Positions 1-8,229 of a stretch of DNA of 64,000 nucleotides are shown here, in pieces. Position 1 is the stretch's first letter. Each line of letters starts with the position of its first letter. Origin of the DNA: VFMC01 sp046331225 (GTDB lineage: Bacteria; Actinomycetota; Acidimicrobiia; Acidimicrobiales; Ilumatobacteraceae); assembly GCA_046331225.1 (NCBI GenBank), contig JAXLRF010000006.1, positions 62,001 to 126,000 of the forward strand, read 5' to 3'. The notes under the pieces are model-generated. The model saw only the letters and a program-made list of their open reading frames with translations, made no database searches and was not told the origin of the DNA. The position numbers and the translations under genes were made by a program.

Positions 1-695
1 GGCCGAGTGCCCGTGCCGTCGCCGTAGGTGATCTCGGCGTTGACCACGGAGCCGAGCGTGCGGAGCCGGTCGACGCGGGCGTCGACCAGCATGCGAGCGC
101 CCGCGGCGAACGCTCGCGGCAGGTAGGTGCGGGTCATGCTCTGGCGCTGACCGGTGACCGCGTCGCCGCCCGCGGGGTAGCGCATCCAGCGCGGCACCTC
201 GGCGTGACGCCATCCCAGCTCGGCCGCACCGCGACGCAGGATCTCGCTGGCGGGCGTGGGCTTGCCGGGCACGGTGGTGACATGGATCGCCTGCTCGACC
301 TCGTCGGCGATCGTCTCGAGCTCGTCGAGCGACAGCCCCTCGATCCGGTGCTCTCGGCGCCAGCGTTCGACGACGTCGAGCGGCGGTCGGAAGTAGAGCC
401 CGCTGTTCACCTCGGTGCCACCACCGGCGCACCGGCCCTCGGTGTAGGCGATCGAGGGCAGGCCCAGTGCCACCGTCACACCACCCGAGCGGTACTGCCG
501 GTCCATCTGCTCGAGCGAGAACGGCGTGACCGAACCCTGATCGACCCAGGGCCCCTCCTCGACGACGATCACGTCGAAGCCCGCCTCGGCGAGGAGCGCA
601 GCCGTGGTGGCGCCGCCGGCGCCCGAGCCGATCACGAGCACGTCGCAGCGCAGATGGGTCTCGTGCGGGATCACCCCGCTCGGCGCGCCCGTCAC
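1..695 (-). CDS. GMC-family FAD oxidoreductase, 3' end outside window
   Basis: This is the first ~231 residues of a glucose-methanol-choline type flavoprotein; the C-terminal substrate domain lies beyond the left edge. A beta strand leading into GSGAGG (about residues 23-28) is the FAD dinucleotide motif, VVEEG is the end of the second strand, and CAGGGTEVNSG near residue 87 fits the conserved FAD-contact segment of the family. GMC enzymes oxidise alcohols, sugars or sterols; the substrate cannot be read here. The GTG start overlaps the TGA of the upstream small gene (GTGA), so the pair is translationally coupled. Confidence 0.85.
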   Translation of the reverse strand, partial: MTGAPSGVIPHETHLRCDVLVIGSGAGGATTAALLAEAGFDVIVVEEGPWVDQGSVTPFSLEQMDRQYRSGGVTVALGLPSIAYTEGRCAGGGTEVNSGLYFRPPLDVVERWRREHRIEGLSLDELETIADEVEQAIHVTTVPGKPTPASEILRRGAAELGWRHAEVPRWMRYPAGGDAVTGQRQSMTRTYLPRAFAAGARMLVDARVDRLRTLGSVVNAEITYGDGTGTR

Positions 696-1048
696 GAGGC
701 CACCTCGACCGGGCGGCTCGAACCGTCGACCCGGGTGTCGGGCCAGGTCTCGAACACGAACGCGTACCCGAGCGAACGGACCATGCGCACGTACTCGCCG
801 AACAGCGGCAGGGGAGTGCGGGCGAGGAACCGCAGCGTGGCGTCGTTGCCCGGGAGCTGGAGCAACCCGTGGAACAGCAGGCCGATGAGGGTGACGCCGA
901 AGCGCATCACGCTCGGCAGACCCTCGACGCGGGTGATCGTGAAGGCGACGGCCTGCGCACGACGGTCGTCGGGCAGCGACGGGAAGTCGAGCGCGAGGAG
1001 TCGATCGGCGAACGGGCCGACGAACGGGGCTGGCGGAACCGGTCGCAT
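692..1048 (-). CDS. Small conserved-looking protein coupled to a GMC oxidoreductase
   Basis: A 118-residue protein with no domain I recognise. It has a hydrophobic central stretch (FGVTLIGLLFHGLLQLPG) and an arginine/proline-rich N-terminus. Its stop codon overlaps the GTG of the downstream GMC gene, so the two are one operon. Small partners of FAD dehydrogenases exist (for example gluconate 2-dehydrogenase subunit 3), but I see no signature linking it to that family; an accessory role is inferred from coupling only. TACGCT lies 11 nt before the ATG. Confidence 0.6.
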   Translation of the reverse strand: MRPVPPAPFVGPFADRLLALDFPSLPDDRRAQAVAFTITRVEGLPSVMRFGVTLIGLLFHGLLQLPGNDATLRFLARTPLPLFGEYVRMVRSLGYAFVFETWPDTRVDGSSRPVEVAS

Positions 1049-1059
1049 GGGCAGGCCCG

Positions 1060-1065
1060 AGCGTA
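1060..1065 (-). promoter_or_regulatory. -10-like box upstream of the GMC operon
   Basis: TACGCT read on the minus strand, 11 nt before the ATG at 1048. The spacing is longer than at most similar sites in this window, implying a leader of only about 4 nt. Confidence 0.4.
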
Positions 1066-1109
1066 GCGCCGGGTGACGGGGCGTCCCCGGCTCCCTCCGG
1101 GCCGATCGC

Positions 1110-1115
1110 TACGAT
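1110..1115 (+). promoter_or_regulatory. Leaderless-type -10 box (TACGAT, 8 nt to GTG)
   Basis: TACGAT followed by 8 nt and GTG at 1124, with no Shine-Dalgarno in between. It decides the start of the DPM1-like gene: the in-frame ATG at 1073 lies upstream of the box and would be outside the transcript. Confidence 0.6.
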
Positions 1116-1123
1116 GTCGGGCC

Positions 1124-1858
1124 GTGCGTGCCGTCGTGGTCGTCCCCACCTACAACGAGGCGGAGAACATCCAACTCTTCCTCGCCGCGGTGCGCGAGGC
1201 GGTGCCGGCCGCCGACGTCCTGGTCGTCGACGACAACAGCCCCGACGGCACCGGCTCGCTGGCCGAGCAGTCGGCAGCCGAGCTCGGCCAGGTGAAGGTG
1301 CTGCACCGGCCCGGCAAACAGGGGCTCGGCAGCGCCTATCGCAACGGCTTCCAGGTCGCGCTCGACGAGGGCTACGACGTGATCGTGTCGATGGACGTCG
1401 ACTTCTCGCACGACCCGACCGTGATCCCGTCGTTGCTCGCCGCGATCGACGCCGGCGCCGACGCGGTGATCGGGTCGCGCTACGTGCCGGGCGGCGCCAC
1501 TGCCGACTGGCCGTTGCACCGCCGGCTGCTGTCGCGCTGGGGCAACCGCTACAGCGGTGTGGTGCTCGGGCTCGGCGTGCGTGACGCCACCTCGGGCTTC
1601 CGTGCCTACCGGGCCGGCGCGCTGCGCGACATCGACCCGTCGTCGACGGCCGCCGAGGGTTACGCCTTCCTCACCGAACTGGTGCGCCGCCTCGTCGTGA
1701 AGGGACACCCCGTGACCGAGGTGCCGATCGTGTTCCGCGACCGCGAGCGCGGCACGTCGAAGATGTCGCCGCGGATCATCGTCGAGTCGATGCTGCTGGT
1801 CACCCGCTGGGGCGTCGCCGATGTCGTGCACCGGCGGCGGCCCTCGCGGCAGCGATGA
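1124..1858 (+). CDS. DPM1/Ppm1-like polyprenol-phosphate glycosyltransferase (GT2)
   Basis: A 244-residue family-2 glycosyltransferase that would move a sugar (mannose in characterised homologues) from a nucleotide sugar to polyprenyl phosphate on the cytoplasmic face. Motifs: VVVPTYNEAENI at the N-terminus, VVDDNSPDGTG, the metal-binding SMDVDFSHDP, GSRYVPGG, and the C-terminal RDRERGTSKMS typical of DPM synthases. There is no C-terminal membrane domain, as in single-domain Dpm1. It opens a three-gene operon with two GT-C-like membrane proteins and would supply lipid-linked sugar to the GT-C enzymes of this region. The start at GTG 1124 is set by the TACGAT box. Confidence 0.85.
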   Translation: MRAVVVVPTYNEAENIQLFLAAVREAVPAADVLVVDDNSPDGTGSLAEQSAAELGQVKVLHRPGKQGLGSAYRNGFQVALDEGYDVIVSMDVDFSHDPTVIPSLLAAIDAGADAVIGSRYVPGGATADWPLHRRLLSRWGNRYSGVVLGLGVRDATSGFRAYRAGALRDIDPSSTAAEGYAFLTELVRRLVVKGHPVTEVPIVFRDRERGTSKMSPRIIVESMLLVTRWGVADVVHRRRPSRQR

Positions 1859-1868
1859 GCCCGGCCGG

Positions 1869-3713
1869 ATGAAGGGCTCGATCGTCGGCCGGCTGCGGGC
1901 TTGGCCGATCCACCGCGTGCAGGCCGCCCTGTGGGGGCTGCTCGCCGTGCCGTTCGTGATCGCCGCCATTCGCCTGATCGGCCGGCACTACCACCCGGTG
2001 CTCGACCTGGCGATGACCGAGTTCCGTGTGCGCGACGTCGGCGGCGGTCACACCCCGCTGATCGGCCTGCCGGGCCGCATCGGTGTGTTCCCCGATCAGG
2101 GCAGCCACCCCGGTCCGCTCAGCTTCTACCTGCTCGCGCCCACCTACCGGCTGGCGGGTTCGAGCGCGTGGGGTCTGCTCGCCGGGATGATCGTGCTGAA
2201 CCTGGTGGCCGTGGGCCTCGCGCTGTGGCTCGCCCGACGCCGCGGCGGCCCGGCGTTCGCCGTGGTGATCGCCGCGGTGCTGGTGCTGGTGGTGCGCGGC
2301 TACGGCTTCGACGTCGTCACCCAGCCATGGAACCCCTACCTGCCGTTGCTGTTCTGGCTGGTGGTGCTGCTCGCCACCTGGGGTGTGCTCGACGGCGACC
2401 GTCGGATGGTGATCGTCGTGGCCGCGGTGGGCTCGCTGTGTGCGCAGACCCACCTGCCCTACCTCGGGCTGGTGCTCGGCATGGCCGGCCTGTGCACGCT
2501 GGTGCTGCTGTGGGAGGCGTATCGCCACCCGGTCGAACGCAACGAGGTGGCCCGCGCACTCGGCACGGCCGTCGTGGTCGCGCTGGTGCTGTGGTCGCCC
2601 CCGATCGCCGATCAGCTCACCCGGTCGCCCGGCAACCTCCGAATGATCGCGAGCTACTTTCGGCACCCGCCGGAGGAGCCGGTCGGCTACGGCACCGGCG
2701 TGCGCCTGCTGCTGCGGCACCTCGACGTGTTCCGGCTGGTGCGCGGCGGCTTCGGCCGCGACGGCTTCGTCACTCGAGCCGGCTTCGACCTCACCGGCAG
2801 CGTGCTGCCCGGACTGCTCGTGCTGGTGGTGTGGCTGGGCTGCGTCGGCATCGCCTGGCGGCTGCATCACCGCCTGCTCGTGCGCTTGCACGTCGTGATC
2901 GCCTGGGCGCTGGTGCTGGGCACGTTCTCGATGAGCCGCATCTTCGGCAAGGTCTGGTACTACCTCACGCTCTGGGCCTGGACCACCACCACGCTGCTCG
3001 CCGTGTCGGTGGTGTGGACCCTCGCGGTGGCCGTGCGGCACTGGTGGCCCGACCGTGCCGGCACCGTCCGTCGGGCGATCGTGGTCATCGGCACCGCGGT
3101 GACCGTCGCGTCGTGGGGCGCGCTCACGGTCGAGGCGTTCGGCGCTCGGGCCCCGGAGCAGTACCTGAGCGACACGCTGGGCGAGCTCGTCGACCCGACC
3201 GCCGACGCGCTCACCGCCGGGCTCGGCGACGCGGTCGGCCGGGACGGTCGGTACCTGGTCACGTGGAACGACGCCCGCTACTTCGGTTCGCAGGGCTACG
3301 GCCTGGTGAACGAGCTCGAACGTCGTGGCTTCGACGTCGGCGTGCCGAACACGTGGCGGGTGCCCGTCACCAAGCAACGCGTGATCGCCGACGCCGACGC
3401 GGACGCCGAGGTGCGACTCGCCACCGGCTTCTACATCGACCAGGTGGCCGCACTGCCCGGTGCCGAGCTCGTGGTCGAGTACGACCCGCGCGACACCGGC
3501 GAGCGGGCCGAGTACGACACGCTCGAGCGTGAGCTCACCGAGGGCCTCACCGCCGCAGGGCTCGACGACCTGGTGCCGTTGATCGAGAGCAACCTGTTCG
3601 GCGTCCAGGTCGACCCCCGGGTGCCGCCCGAACTGCAGTCGAAGGTGAACCGGATGCTCGAGCTCGGCACCCCCACGGCGGTGTTCGTCGTGCCGGTGGG
3701 GGAGGGGCGGTGA
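1869..3713 (+). CDS. GT-C-like multi-spanning membrane protein, paralogue 1
   Basis: A 614-residue membrane protein with about ten hydrophobic segments in residues 20-420 and a soluble C-terminal ~180 residues. The loop after the first membrane segment holds DLAMTEFRVRD, and later HPGPLSFYLLAP, QPWNPYLPLLFW and CAQTHLPYL. An acidic first extracytoplasmic loop is typical of GT-C enzymes that use polyprenol-phosphate sugars, but I cannot place it in a named family. It follows the DPM1-like gene by 10 nt and overlaps the next, paralogous gene by 4 nt. The ATG at 1869 is preferred because upstream in-frame codons overlap the DPM1 gene. Confidence 0.7.
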   Translation: MKGSIVGRLRAWPIHRVQAALWGLLAVPFVIAAIRLIGRHYHPVLDLAMTEFRVRDVGGGHTPLIGLPGRIGVFPDQGSHPGPLSFYLLAPTYRLAGSSAWGLLAGMIVLNLVAVGLALWLARRRGGPAFAVVIAAVLVLVVRGYGFDVVTQPWNPYLPLLFWLVVLLATWGVLDGDRRMVIVVAAVGSLCAQTHLPYLGLVLGMAGLCTLVLLWEAYRHPVERNEVARALGTAVVVALVLWSPPIADQLTRSPGNLRMIASYFRHPPEEPVGYGTGVRLLLRHLDVFRLVRGGFGRDGFVTRAGFDLTGSVLPGLLVLVVWLGCVGIAWRLHHRLLVRLHVVIAWALVLGTFSMSRIFGKVWYYLTLWAWTTTTLLAVSVVWTLAVAVRHWWPDRAGTVRRAIVVIGTAVTVASWGALTVEAFGARAPEQYLSDTLGELVDPTADALTAGLGDAVGRDGRYLVTWNDARYFGSQGYGLVNELERRGFDVGVPNTWRVPVTKQRVIADADADAEVRLATGFYIDQVAALPGAELVVEYDPRDTGERAEYDTLERELTEGLTAAGLDDLVPLIESNLFGVQVDPRVPPELQSKVNRMLELGTPTAVFVVPVGEGR

Positions 3714-5725
3714 GCGACTCGCAGCCGACGGCGGTCGCGCCCGACGGCTCGCGCTCGTCGACCCGGCGGACGGACCGGCTCGACCTGCTCGAGTGGCTGG
3801 TCCTCGCGGTGTCGGTCGCACCGGTCGTGGCCGCCGTGATCCGTCGCAGTGGCACCCGATGGATCCCCATCGGCGACAACGCGCTGATCGAGATGCGCGC
3901 CCGCGACGTGTTCAGCATCCACCACGTGCCGCTGCTCGGCACCTGGTCGTCGGCATCGCTCACCGCCGGCAAGGACCTCAACCACCCCGGTCCGCTGCTG
4001 TTCGACATCCTGGCGATCCCCGTGAGGCTGTTCGGTGGAGCCACCGGGGTGGCGCTCGGTGTGGGGCTGGTCAACGCCGCGGCGATCGTCGGCACCGCGC
4101 TGGTGGCCCGCCGGGTGGCGGGCCGCACCGGGTTCGTCGCCGGGGCAGCGGTGGCGGCCCTGTTGGCCCACACGCTCGGCAGCGCGATGCTCACCGATCC
4201 CTGGAACCCGCACGTGCTGGTGCTCCCAGCGCTGCTGTTGCTCGTGAGCACCTGGGCGGTCGCCGCGGGTGACCTCGGCGCCGGCCCCGTGCTGATGGCG
4301 GCGGCGTCGCTGTGCTTGCAGGTGCACCTCGGGTACGTCTACCTGGCGCCCGCACTGGTGATCGCCGGCGTGGCGGGCGCCGTCGTGGTGTACCGGCACC
4401 GCTGGCGCACCGATCCGGCTGCACGCACCGCCGACCTGCCCCACGTGCGGCGGGCGACGCTCACGTCGGTCACGACGGTGCTGGTGCTGTGGGCCCAGCC
4501 GTTGATCGAGCAGTTCTTCGGCAGCGGTCAGGGCAACCTCGCGCGCATCGCGACGAGCACCGGCGGCGACGAGCCGACGATCGGAGCGCGGCTCGCGGTG
4601 CGCATCGCCGGCAGCGTGATGCCGGCACCGTGGTGGTGGGGGCGGCGCTCGTGGGTCGATGCCGTGCCCTACACGCAGTACCGCGACGACGGGGTGACGC
4701 TGCAGCCGGTCGGCGTGCGCGGTGTCGCCGTCGCGCTGCTCGGCCTGTCGGTGATGGTCGTCGTGCCGGCCGCGCTCGCCGCGGCGGCCCGTCGACGTCG
4801 CGACCGGCCGGCGCTCGTCGCGGTCGTCGTCGCGGCGATCGCCGTCGTGATGGCGCTCGCCTCGCTCACGATCATGCCGATCGGACCACTGGGGCTCACG
4901 CCGCACCAGATGCGCTGGTTGTGGAGCATCGGCGCGTTCTGGATGTTCGCCGTCGTCGTCGCCGCAGCGCCCGTGGTGGCAGCGCGGCGACCGGGTGGTG
5001 CGGCGCAGGCGAGCGGCGGCCGAGCCGCGTGGATCGGCGCCGCGGTGGTGGCCGTCGTGTCGCTCGCCAACGTGCCCGCCTACGTGCAGGCAGCCGGGCC
5101 CGACACGTTCCCCGAGGCGATCCCGGCGGCGCGGGCCCTGTCCGACCAGGTGCGTCGCTACCACACCGATCAGGCGGTCGTGCTCGACGCCTCGAACCTG
5201 CGCTACCTCGAGCCCTACTCGGCGGTGGTGCTCACGGCGATGCAGCAGGCCGGGGTCGACTTCCGGGTGCGAGAGGAGGGCCTCGTCCGTCAGGTGGGCG
5301 ATGCCCGTCGTGCCACCGGTGACGAGCCGCTCACCGTCTTCCTGCTCGAAGCCCGCGCGGCGCTCGACGTCCCCGATGGCAGCGAGCGGATCGCCTTCAC
5401 GTCACCGCTCACCGCCGACGAGATCGCCCGCCTGCTCGACGGCGAGCAGCAGATGATCGACGAGGTCGCATCGTTCGGGATCGTGCTCAGCGAGTCGGGA
5501 CGCCAGCAGGTGGAGGCGGGTGCATTCGGGATGACCGAGCGGCAGATCGCCGACGCCGCGGCCGAGGACCCGGTCGGGTTCGTGCAGGGCGGTCTGGCCG
5601 CCGAGCTGGTGGCCGCCGGCGCGCTCGACCTCGATCCGAGCGTGGCCGACGTGTTCACCACGACGAGCGAGCTGCGCCGTCGTGTGGGCACGGACACGGT
5701 GGCCGTGCTGATCCGACCCGCCTGA
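3710..5725 (+). CDS. GT-C-like multi-spanning membrane protein, paralogue 2
   Basis: A 671-residue paralogue of the preceding protein. It shares the order DNALIEMRARD in the first loop, LNHPGPLLFD, TDPWNPHVLVLP and CLQVHLGYVYL, then further membrane helices to about residue 450 and a soluble acidic C-terminal domain. The GTG start overlaps the upstream stop (GTGA). Conservation of D/E in the first loop and of the HPGPL and PWNP motifs between the copies suggests these are active-site or substrate-contact positions. Probable extracytoplasmic glycosyltransferase; substrate unknown. Confidence 0.7.
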   Translation: MSDSQPTAVAPDGSRSSTRRTDRLDLLEWLVLAVSVAPVVAAVIRRSGTRWIPIGDNALIEMRARDVFSIHHVPLLGTWSSASLTAGKDLNHPGPLLFDILAIPVRLFGGATGVALGVGLVNAAAIVGTALVARRVAGRTGFVAGAAVAALLAHTLGSAMLTDPWNPHVLVLPALLLLVSTWAVAAGDLGAGPVLMAAASLCLQVHLGYVYLAPALVIAGVAGAVVVYRHRWRTDPAARTADLPHVRRATLTSVTTVLVLWAQPLIEQFFGSGQGNLARIATSTGGDEPTIGARLAVRIAGSVMPAPWWWGRRSWVDAVPYTQYRDDGVTLQPVGVRGVAVALLGLSVMVVVPAALAAAARRRRDRPALVAVVVAAIAVVMALASLTIMPIGPLGLTPHQMRWLWSIGAFWMFAVVVAAAPVVAARRPGGAAQASGGRAAWIGAAVVAVVSLANVPAYVQAAGPDTFPEAIPAARALSDQVRRYHTDQAVVLDASNLRYLEPYSAVVLTAMQQAGVDFRVREEGLVRQVGDARRATGDEPLTVFLLEARAALDVPDGSERIAFTSPLTADEIARLLDGEQQMIDEVASFGIVLSESGRQQVEAGAFGMTERQIADAAAEDPVGFVQGGLAAELVAAGALDLDPSVADVFTTTSELRRRVGTDTVAVLIRPA

Positions 5726-5759
5726 TCCGACCCGCCTGATCCGGCCCGCCTGATCCGGT
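5708..5759. repeat. 14-bp tandem repeat spanning the stop codon
   Basis: Four units (the last partial) of CTGATCCGACCCGC begin inside the last codons of the membrane gene. Because 14 is not a multiple of three, the repeated TGA appears in all three forward frames (5709, 5723, 5737, 5751). This fills the gap before the convergent GT2-GtrA gene; no terminator hairpin is obvious. Confidence 0.85.
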
Positions 5760-5765
5760 CGGTCC

Positions 5766-6998
5766 TCAGGTGCGGGTGACGATGCTGCGGCCGGTCTCGA
5801 CCGCCGGCGGTGCCGCGAACACCCACGCCCGCAACAGCGCGAAGCGCCCGATCGCCACCAGCGCCCAGGCGAGCACCAGCGTGACGGCCTGCGCGAGCAA
5901 CCCGCCGCCCGCCCACAGCGTCACCGCCAACAGGCCCGACGACACGGCGAGCGAGGTGAGCAGCATCGTCACGGCCGCCAGGTAGTCACGACCGCGGTCG
6001 ACACGGCTGCGATGCCCGAACGTGAAGCGACGATTGGCCCACGCGTTGGCCACCGCGGTGGCGGCGATCGCGATCACGTTGGCCCACACCGGATGCAGTT
6101 CGCGTTGCAACAGCAGGAACAGCAGCAGCGACACGCTGGTGCTGAGCAGGCCGACGGCCGCGAAGCCCACCAGCTGGCGCCCGAAGTCCTCCGTGAGCGG
6201 CGCCCGGCGCAACGGTCCGAGCTCGAGCCGCCCGCCGCCACGGACGAACGACTTCGCCATCCGCCACACGCCCTTCAGGTCGTCGGTGGCGGTGCGTCGC
6301 ACGTTCACCCGGCTGTCGGGGTCGTCGACCCAGTCGACGGGCACCTCGTGCACGCGTAGGCCGTTGTGCTCGGCCAGCAGCAGCAGCTCGGTGTCGAAGA
6401 ACCAGCCGTCGTCCTCGACCGCGGGCAGCAGGTGCCGGCCGATGTCGCTGCGGATCGCCTTGAAGCCGCACTGCGCATCACGGAACCGCACCGCGAACAC
6501 GGTCTTCAGGATCACGTTGTAGGTGCGCGAGATGATCTCGCGTCGCGGCCCACGAGCCACCGATGCACCGGGAGCGAGTCGCGAGCCGATCGCCACGTCG
6601 CTGTGACCCGTGATCAACGGTGCGACGAGCGGCAGCAGCGCGTCGAGCCCCGTCGACAGGTCGACGTCCATGTAGGCGCACACCTGCGCATCGCTGCGGC
6701 TCCACGCCTCGCGCAACGCGAGACCCCGGCCCTTGCGGTCGAGGTGCAGCACGTGCACGCCGGGCAACCTCGCCGCGCACTCGTGGGCCACCTCGAGCGT
6801 GCCGTCGGTGCTCGCGTTGTCGGCCACCGTGATCCGCCACGTGAACGGGAAGTGCGCGCTCAGGTAGTCGTGCAGCGTCTGCAGGCTCGCCGCCAGCACG
6901 TGCGCCTCGTTGTACACGGGCACGGTGACGTCGAGCACCACCGGCGCCGTGCCGGGTGCGTCGTCGGGCGTCGCGACGTGGTGCGGGTGCTCGTCCAT
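5766..6998 (-). CDS. GT2 glycosyltransferase fused to GtrA-like membrane domain
   Basis: 410 residues in two modules. Residues ~20-260 are a DPG-synthase-like GT2 domain: VTVPVYNEAHVL, VADNASTDGT, the metal-binding YMDVDLSTGLDAL, GSRLAPGASV and AQCGFKAI. Residues ~275-400 hold four hydrophobic helices with WANRRFTFG, typical of GtrA, a family implicated in moving polyprenol-linked sugars across the membrane. The fusion joins synthesis and likely translocation of a lipid-linked sugar. It lies 19 nt downstream of the acyltransferase gene on the same strand, so probably in one operon. Confidence 0.85.
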   Translation of the reverse strand: MDEHPHHVATPDDAPGTAPVVLDVTVPVYNEAHVLAASLQTLHDYLSAHFPFTWRITVADNASTDGTLEVAHECAARLPGVHVLHLDRKGRGLALREAWSRSDAQVCAYMDVDLSTGLDALLPLVAPLITGHSDVAIGSRLAPGASVARGPRREIISRTYNVILKTVFAVRFRDAQCGFKAIRSDIGRHLLPAVEDDGWFFDTELLLLAEHNGLRVHEVPVDWVDDPDSRVNVRRTATDDLKGVWRMAKSFVRGGGRLELGPLRRAPLTEDFGRQLVGFAAVGLLSTSVSLLLFLLLQRELHPVWANVIAIAATAVANAWANRRFTFGHRSRVDRGRDYLAAVTMLLTSLAVSSGLLAVTLWAGGGLLAQAVTLVLAWALVAIGRFALLRAWVFAAPPAVETGRSIVTRT

Positions 6999-7017
6999 GG
7001 CGTGCTGCGGAGGCTAC

Positions 7018-8157
7018 TCAGAGCAGTGCGACGGCGAGGAGACTCGCTGCGACCGACGCGCCGAGCCACCCGGCGACGGTGGCCCACGTGCCGGTGCGGG
7101 CCGAGCGCACGGGCTGCTCCACGGCGCGGTGCAAGCCGACCGCGAGCACGAACGCGACCGCCGATTTCAACACCACCAGCGCCACGCCCTCGAGGTGCGT
7201 GCGGTCCTCGCTCAGCACCAGGAACACCGGCCAGTGCACGAGGTACAGCGAGTAGCTCCACCGCCCGATGGCGACGAGCGGCGGCGCCGACAGAGCCCGG
7301 TCGAGCCGCCCGTGCGCGAGCACCCCGACGATCGAGAGCGCCCACACCACCGCGAGCGCAGCGTGGCCACCGCGCAGGAGCCACGGCGCGGTGCCCGCCG
7401 TGAGGAAGGCGACCACGGTCGCCGCCATCGCGACCATCCCCACACCGTCGGCCATCGCCGGACGTCCGCGCAGCACCTCGCGCATCCTGACGCTGCGCCT
7501 CAGACCGAGCGCCACCAGGCATCCGACGGCGAGCTCGGCGGCGCGCACATCGGTGCCGAACTCGAGTCGGGGCGACCAGTCCGAGACGGTGTTCGACACG
7601 ACCAGCGACACCAGCACGAGCACGCCGGCACCGGCGGCCAGCACCCGCTCGGGCCGACGGGTGCGCACGGCCAGCCAGGCGCCGATGGCGAGCACCACGT
7701 AGAACTGCTCCTCGACGGCGAGCGACCAGGTCGGCCCGAGCGGCCCGACGACGGTCTGCAGCAGCCGGTCCTGGCCCCCTGCGACCACGTGCCAGTTGGT
7801 GGCACTCCAGATCGCGGCGAGCGCGTCGCCCGAGCGCAGGTCGAACCACGACGTACGCGACAGCACCGTCACGGCGACCACGACGGTGAGCGACGCGGCG
7901 ACCAGACGCCGGATACGTCGCGTCCAGAACCGGGCGAGATCGATCCGGCCGGTCCGCTCGTGCTCGGCGAGCAACAGGCTCGTGATGAGGAACCCGCTCA
8001 GGGTGAAGAACACCGACACGCCGAGGTTGCCGCCGCGGAACCAGCCACCGAGACCCGAGGTCGCGCACGCATGGAACAGCAGCACCCCGACGATCGACAC
8101 CGCCCGCAACCCGTCGAGCCCCGGCTCGTACGGGAGGGTGCGGCCCTGGTCGGTCAC
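7018..8157 (-). CDS. Acyltransferase-3 family membrane O-acyltransferase
   Basis: A 379-residue integral membrane acyltransferase (Acyl_transf_3, OafA/OatA-like without an SGNH domain). Diagnostic are the N-terminal LDGLRAV, LLFHAC with the catalytic-type histidine, GVSVFFTLSGFLIT, TWSLAVEEQFYVV and SLYLVHWPVFLV. Such proteins transfer acyl groups across the membrane to sugars. The coding frame stays open far upstream, but the start is placed at GTG 8157 because TAGCGT lies 8 nt before it and the family consensus begins right after. The frame further upstream is antisense to the divergent gene. Confidence 0.85.
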   Translation of the reverse strand: MTDQGRTLPYEPGLDGLRAVSIVGVLLFHACATSGLGGWFRGGNLGVSVFFTLSGFLITSLLLAEHERTGRIDLARFWTRRIRRLVAASLTVVVAVTVLSRTSWFDLRSGDALAAIWSATNWHVVAGGQDRLLQTVVGPLGPTWSLAVEEQFYVVLAIGAWLAVRTRRPERVLAAGAGVLVLVSLVVSNTVSDWSPRLEFGTDVRAAELAVGCLVALGLRRSVRMREVLRGRPAMADGVGMVAMAATVVAFLTAGTAPWLLRGGHAALAVVWALSIVGVLAHGRLDRALSAPPLVAIGRWSYSLYLVHWPVFLVLSEDRTHLEGVALVVLKSAVAFVLAVGLHRAVEQPVRSARTGTWATVAGWLGASVAASLLAVALL

Positions 8158-8165
8158 GGGCGCCG

Positions 8166-8171
8166 ACGCTA
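8166..8171 (-). promoter_or_regulatory. Leaderless-type -10 box (TAGCGT, 8 nt to GTG)
   Basis: On the minus strand TAGCGT precedes GTG 8157 by 8 nt with no Shine-Dalgarno. It faces away from the box of the divergent gene at 8216-8221 within a 72-bp gap. Confidence 0.6.
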
Positions 8172-8215
8172 TCCGTCGTCGCGCCCGTCGGATGTCACGA
8201 CCGGTCGACGCGCGA

Positions 8216-8221
8216 TACGGT
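8216..8221 (+). promoter_or_regulatory. Leaderless-type -10 box (TACGGT, 8 nt to GTG)
   Basis: TACGGT, 8 nt, then GTG at 8230, with no ribosome-binding site. It supports the short start of the GT39-like gene. Confidence 0.6.
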
Positions 8222-8229
8222 TCGCCGTC

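Noticed and set aside
1800..5164. Long minus-strand frames rich in His/Gln/Asp opposite the tandem GT-C-like genes
   Set aside because: Shadow frames: membrane-protein codons read backwards; no start signals and the forward proteins share conserved motifs.
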